Positions 60,859 to 64,000 of a stretch of DNA of 64,000 nt are shown piece after piece (positions within the stretch are counted from its first letter, which is position 1; the number at the start of each line of letters is the position of its first letter). A model generated the notes under the pieces. That model saw only the letters and a program-made list of their open reading frames with translations, was not told the origin of the DNA and made no database searches. Made by a program: the position numbers and the translations under genes. Where the stretch lies: contig NZ_ML214300.1 of assembly GCF_004785955.1 (NCBI RefSeq), positions 87,223 through 151,222 of the forward strand, read 5' to 3'. Origin of the DNA: Halostella litorea. Its GTDB lineage: Archaea; Halobacteriota; Halobacteria; Halobacteriales; Natronoarchaeaceae.

Positions 60859-61728
60859 ATGAGTACGCAAGTTTCCGAGACGGAGGCCGAAACCGAAGCC
60901 GAGACCGAGAGCAAGCCACATCAGGAGCGCCGGATGTCCGAGAAGGCGGCCCGCCGCGAGGCGGCCGACCGCGAACGGCTGGCCCGGGAGCAACTGGAGG
61001 CCGCCGAGTCGACGGTCCACCTGAAGGTGTTCCGCTACGACCCCGAGGTCGAGGGGAAACAGGAGCCGCGATTCGACGACTTCCACGTCCCCTACGAGAA
61101 GGGGATGACCGTGCTGGACGCCTTGATGTTCGCCCGGGACCACTACGACTCGTCGCTCACCTTCCGGCACTCCTGCCGGCAGGCGGTCTGCGGGAGCGAC
61201 GCGATGTTCGTCAACGGCTCCCAGCGGCTCTGTTGCAAGACCCAACTGGGCGACCTGCAGGAGCCGGTCCGCGTCGAGCCGCTCCCCCACCAGGACGTCG
61301 TGAAGGACCTGGTCGTCGACATGCAGCACTTCTACGACCAGATGGAGTCCGTCGAGCCGTACTTCCAGAGCGATGAGTTCCCGGAGGGCGAGGAGCAGCG
61401 CCAGACCCGGGAGAACCGCGAGAAGATCAAGATGTCGACGCGCTGCATCTGGTGTGGCGCGTGCATGTCCTCCTGTAACATCGCCGCCGGCGACAACGAG
61501 TACCTCGGGCCCGCGGCGATCAACAAGGCCTACCGGTTCTACATGGACGACCGCGAGGAGGCCGACCTGGAGGAGCACCGCCTGCGCATCCTCGAACAGG
61601 AACACGGCGTCTGGCGCTGTCAGACGCAGTTCTCCTGTACCGAGGTGTGCCCGAAGGACATCCCGCTGACCGAGCACATCCAGGAGCTCAAACGCGAGGC
61701 GGTCAAGAGCAACCTGAAGTTCTGGTAA
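60859..61728 (+). CDS. sdhB: Succinate dehydrogenase iron-sulfur subunit
   Basis: A 289-aa subunit carrying electrons from FAD to the quinone. The [2Fe-2S] ferredoxin domain has HSCRQAVCGSDAMF and LCCKTQLG. The C-terminal clusters are bound by STRCIWCGACMSSCN and QTQFSCTEVCPKDIPL. An acidic, Glu/Arg-rich N-terminal extension of about 50 residues (TEAETEAETESKP...RLAREQLEAAEST) precedes the ferredoxin fold and is longer than in most bacteria. Its start follows sdhD by one base. Confidence 0.95.
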   Translation: MSTQVSETEAETEAETESKPHQERRMSEKAARREAADRERLAREQLEAAESTVHLKVFRYDPEVEGKQEPRFDDFHVPYEKGMTVLDALMFARDHYDSSLTFRHSCRQAVCGSDAMFVNGSQRLCCKTQLGDLQEPVRVEPLPHQDVVKDLVVDMQHFYDQMESVEPYFQSDEFPEGEEQRQTRENREKIKMSTRCIWCGACMSSCNIAAGDNEYLGPAAINKAYRFYMDDREEADLEEHRLRILEQEHGVWRCQTQFSCTEVCPKDIPLTEHIQELKREAVKSNLKFW

Positions 61729-61766
61729 GCGCCACAGACAAGCAACCCCGACACTAACACCAAACT

Positions 61767-63599
61767 ATGCACGAACACGACGTGATCGTGGTCGGCGGCG
61801 GCGGTGCGGGCCTCCGGGCCGCGATCGCAGCGAGCGAGGAAGGAGCGGACACGGCTATCGTCACGAAACTCCACCCGGTGCGAAGCCACACCGGCGCGGC
61901 GGAGGGCGGCATCAACGCCGCGCTCCGCGAGGGCGACTCCTGGGAGATGCACGCCTACGACACGATGAAGGGGTCGGACTACCTCGGCGACGCGCCGGCC
62001 ATCGAGACCCTGGCGAAGGACGCGCCCGAGGAGGTCATCAACCTCGAACACTGGGGGATGCCCTTCTCCCGCGAGGACGACGGCCGCGTCTCCCAGCGGC
62101 CGTTCGGCGGCCTCTCGTTCCCGCGGACGACCTACGCCGGGGCCGAGACCGGCCACCACCTGCTGCACACGATGTACGAGCAGGCGGTCAAGCACGGCAT
62201 CCAGGTGTACGACGAGTGGTTCGTCTCCGAACTCGCCGTGACCGACCACGAAGACCCCTCCGACCGGCAGTGCCACGGCGTCGTCGCCTACGACGTGAAG
62301 ACCGGCGAAATCGAGGGATTCAAGGCGAACAAGGGGGTCATCCTGGCGACCGGCGGCCCCGGCCAGGTGTTCGAGCACACCACCAACGCGGTGGCGAACA
62401 CGGGCGACGGCTACGCGATGGCCTACCGCGCCGGCGTCCCGCTGGAGGACATGGAGTTCGTCCAGTTCCACCCGACGACGCTCCCGTCGACGGGCGTCCT
62501 CATCAGCGAGGGGGTCCGCGGCGAGGGCGGCATCCTCTACAACGCCGAGGGCGAGCGGTTCATGTTCGAGCACGGCTACGCGAACAACGAGGGCGAACTC
62601 GCCTCCCGCGACGTCGTCTCCCGCGCCGAACTCACCGAGGTCAACGAGGGGCGGGGCATCAACGACGAGTACGTCCACCTCGACATGCGCCACCTCGGCG
62701 AGGACCGCATCCTCGACCGCCTGGAGAACATCCTCCACCTCGCGGAGGACTTCGAGGGCGTCGACGGCCTCGTCGAGCCGATGCCGGTCAAGCCCGGCCA
62801 GCACTACGAGATGGGCGGCATCGAGACCGACGAGAACGGCGAGACGTGCATCGAGGGGCTGTACGCCGCCGGCGAATGTGCCTGCGTCTCGGTCCACGGC
62901 TCGAACCGCCTCGGCGGCAACGCCCTGCCAGAACTCATCGTGTTCGGCAAGCGCGCCGGCCACCACGCCGCCGGCAAGGACATGAAGGAGGCGGAGATCA
63001 CGACGGGCTACAGCGAGGACGCCGAGTCCGGCAAGGTCGACACCCCGGTCGAACCCGGCGCTGTCACGACGACGAGCGACGACGTGGCGGCGGACGGCGG
63101 GGCGGTCGCCGACCCGACCGGCGTCGTCGAGCAAACCGTCGAGGAGGAGCGCGAGCGCGTCGAGCGCCTGCTGGAGAAGGAGGAGGGGCTGCAACACGCC
63201 GCCATCCGCGAGGACCTGCAGGACTCCATGACGCAGAACGTCAACGTGTTCCGCAACGAGGAGGGCCTGAAACAGGCCCTGCGGGACATCCGCGAGGCCC
63301 GCGAGCGCTACCAGGACGTGTACGTCGACGACCCGTCCCGGACGTTCAACACGGACCTGATCCACACCATCGAGACGCGGAACATCATCGACCTCGCCGA
63401 GGCCATCACGCTCGGCGCGCTGGCCCGCAACGAGTTCCGCGGCGCGCACTGGCGACAGGAGTACCAGGAGCGCCGCGACGACGAGTGGCTCAAGCACACG
63501 CTGCTTCGCTGGAACGACGGGGACCCCGAACTGTTCTACAAGCCCGTCATCCTCGAAGGCGAGAACAAGACGTACGAGCCGAAGGTCCGTAGCTACTGA
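61767..63599 (+). CDS. sdhA: Succinate dehydrogenase flavoprotein subunit
   Basis: A 610-aa FAD subunit that oxidises succinate to fumarate. The dinucleotide-binding site is DVIVVGGGGAGLRAAIAASEEG, the covalent FAD His41 lies in LHPVRSHTGAAEGGINAAL, and the active-site blocks EFVQFHPTTL and CACVSVHGSNRLGGNAL are present. A charged insertion at about 420-470 precedes the helical domain that ends YQDVYVDDPSRTFNTDLIHTIETRNI. The end KTYEPKVRSY is typical. It is the last gene of sdhCDBA. Confidence 0.96.
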   Translation: MHEHDVIVVGGGGAGLRAAIAASEEGADTAIVTKLHPVRSHTGAAEGGINAALREGDSWEMHAYDTMKGSDYLGDAPAIETLAKDAPEEVINLEHWGMPFSREDDGRVSQRPFGGLSFPRTTYAGAETGHHLLHTMYEQAVKHGIQVYDEWFVSELAVTDHEDPSDRQCHGVVAYDVKTGEIEGFKANKGVILATGGPGQVFEHTTNAVANTGDGYAMAYRAGVPLEDMEFVQFHPTTLPSTGVLISEGVRGEGGILYNAEGERFMFEHGYANNEGELASRDVVSRAELTEVNEGRGINDEYVHLDMRHLGEDRILDRLENILHLAEDFEGVDGLVEPMPVKPGQHYEMGGIETDENGETCIEGLYAAGECACVSVHGSNRLGGNALPELIVFGKRAGHHAAGKDMKEAEITTGYSEDAESGKVDTPVEPGAVTTTSDDVAADGGAVADPTGVVEQTVEEERERVERLLEKEEGLQHAAIREDLQDSMTQNVNVFRNEEGLKQALRDIREARERYQDVYVDDPSRTFNTDLIHTIETRNIIDLAEAITLGALARNEFRGAHWRQEYQERRDDEWLKHTLLRWNDGDPELFYKPVILEGENKTYEPKVRSY

Positions 63600-63653
63600 C
63601 CCCGGCCCCCGACCCGTCACCTCTTAGTTGCCCCATCGCGTAGCCCTGCCCGA

Positions 63654-63751
63654 GGAAGGGTGGCTCAGTGGTAGAGCGCCCCGCGTCGGCGGATCCTGCC
63701 CGTCGTCGTGGAATCCAAAGGCTTCGCGTGGTTCAAATCCCGCCCCTTCCA
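63654..63751 (+). tRNA. tRNA-like sequence, isotype unresolved (possibly intron-bearing or degenerate)
   Basis: Visible tRNA parts: a 7-bp acceptor stem GGAAGGG (63654-63660) with CCCTTCC (63744-63750), then discriminator A; a consensus D arm GCTC-AGTGGTA-GAGC (63663-63677); and a T arm with loop TTCAAAT whose stem pairs only if one T (63729) bulges. The middle is about 25 nt too long for a normal tRNA. It contains a 12-bp hairpin with one mismatch (63681-63711) whose 7-nt loop ATCCTGC would show CCT if it were the anticodon. No regular anticodon arm forms, so the amino acid cannot be given; it could be an intron-containing or inactive tRNA. Confidence 0.5.
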
Positions 63752-64000
63752 CTCCGCAATACGTTCCTGCGAGGCGCTCCATCGCCGAGCGACTGCCGTA
63801 TCGTGGAGTGGCGAACGCGGGATTTGAGCAGGCGAGCCGCAGCGCGTGAGCGGAGCGAACGCGACCGTCTCGCAGAGTTCAAATCCCGCCCCTTCCACTC
63901 CGAACGTCTTTTCCAGCGAGACGTTTCATCGTCGAGCGATCCATGTCGTTCGGAGCGGTGCCGAAGGGATTTGAAGTAGACCGGACGCAGCGCCGAGCGC
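63731..64000. repeat. Imperfect tandem repeats of the tRNA 3' end
   Basis: The last 26 bases of the tRNA-like region, gttcaaatcc onwards (63731-63756), recur identically at 63877-63902. Inverted, degraded copies ending in gggatttga lie between and after them (63817-63827 and 63966-63975). Corresponding landmarks are about 147 bp apart (catcg at 63780 and 63927; gggatttga at 63819 and 63966), so the unit is a tandem repeat, with the second unit running past the window edge. No protein gene is credible in 63752-64000. The pattern fits an attachment-site hot spot. Confidence 0.7.

Noticed and set aside
63668..63979. Small frames over the tRNA-like region and repeats, giving peptides like RTRDLSRRAAARERSERDR
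   Set aside because: They arise from translating the tRNA 3'-end repeats. The peptides recur because the DNA repeats do, and there is no start signal or domain.

Overview
This window looks like chromosomal DNA of an extremely halophilic archaeon (class Halobacteria). It is very GC-rich apart from one gene, and almost every protein is strongly acidic. Archaea-specific genes are present: TFB, a SUI1-type initiation factor, HalX response regulators, a haloarchaeal transducer, Bat-type and HalOD1 proteins. Many genes have a T/A-rich box about 25 bp before the start codon, as expected for leaderless haloarchaeal transcripts. No rRNA, CRISPR array, transposase or integrase was seen.

Layout. 1-4523: menaquinone genes menB (cut by the window edge), menA, menC, menE. 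4592-7662: NRDE protein, small regulators, an HMA-like protein, and a divergent pair around a palindrome-rich spacer. 7826-10271: a sensor with a degenerate kinase core, convergent with a HalX regulator. 10385-17787: purL, a PHP phosphoesterase overlapping a single-domain asparagine synthase, a sequon-rich membrane protein, a Nudix hydrolase and TFB. 17996-25231: gatC-gatA, regulators, an Lrp/aminotransferase operon, small transporters and an Old Yellow Enzyme homologue. 25377-31900: dhaK, dhaL, dhaM and HPr (PTS-driven dihydroxyacetone phosphorylation) with a metallophosphatase between, plus an AEC transporter and a nucleobase permease. 31968-43818: DJ-1/PfpI, zinc alcohol dehydrogenase, regulators, tandem msrA genes, MscS, a methyltransferase, a chemotaxis transducer and an M29 aminopeptidase. 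43968-55931: two acyl-CoA dehydrogenases, a fused 3-hydroxyacyl-CoA dehydrogenase/enoyl-CoA hydratase, two histidine kinases and a second HalX regulator. 56043-59988: a low-GC RelA/SpoT-like HD hydrolase, an AlkA-type glycosylase, and a RimK ATP-grasp/RimB-type protease fusion divergent from an AstE-like deacylase. 60100-63599: sdhCDBA. 63654-64000: a tRNA-like sequence and tandem repeats of its 3' end.

The most unusual features are not proteins. Three gene ends (788-965, 5757-5962, 55932-56023) carry a shared mosaic of hairpins: perfect 7-12 bp stems with 3-nt loops. Single-stranded flanks are conserved between copies while stems change in a compensating way, which suggests a structured, dispersed RNA or DNA element. 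The right edge holds tRNA-3'-end copies in alternating orientation with a period of about 147 bp, as expected at an integration hot spot. Other points of note are the degenerate versus intact kinase/HalX pairs and the RimK-RimB fusion with its AstE neighbour.

All assignments come from reading the sequence; no database search was run.
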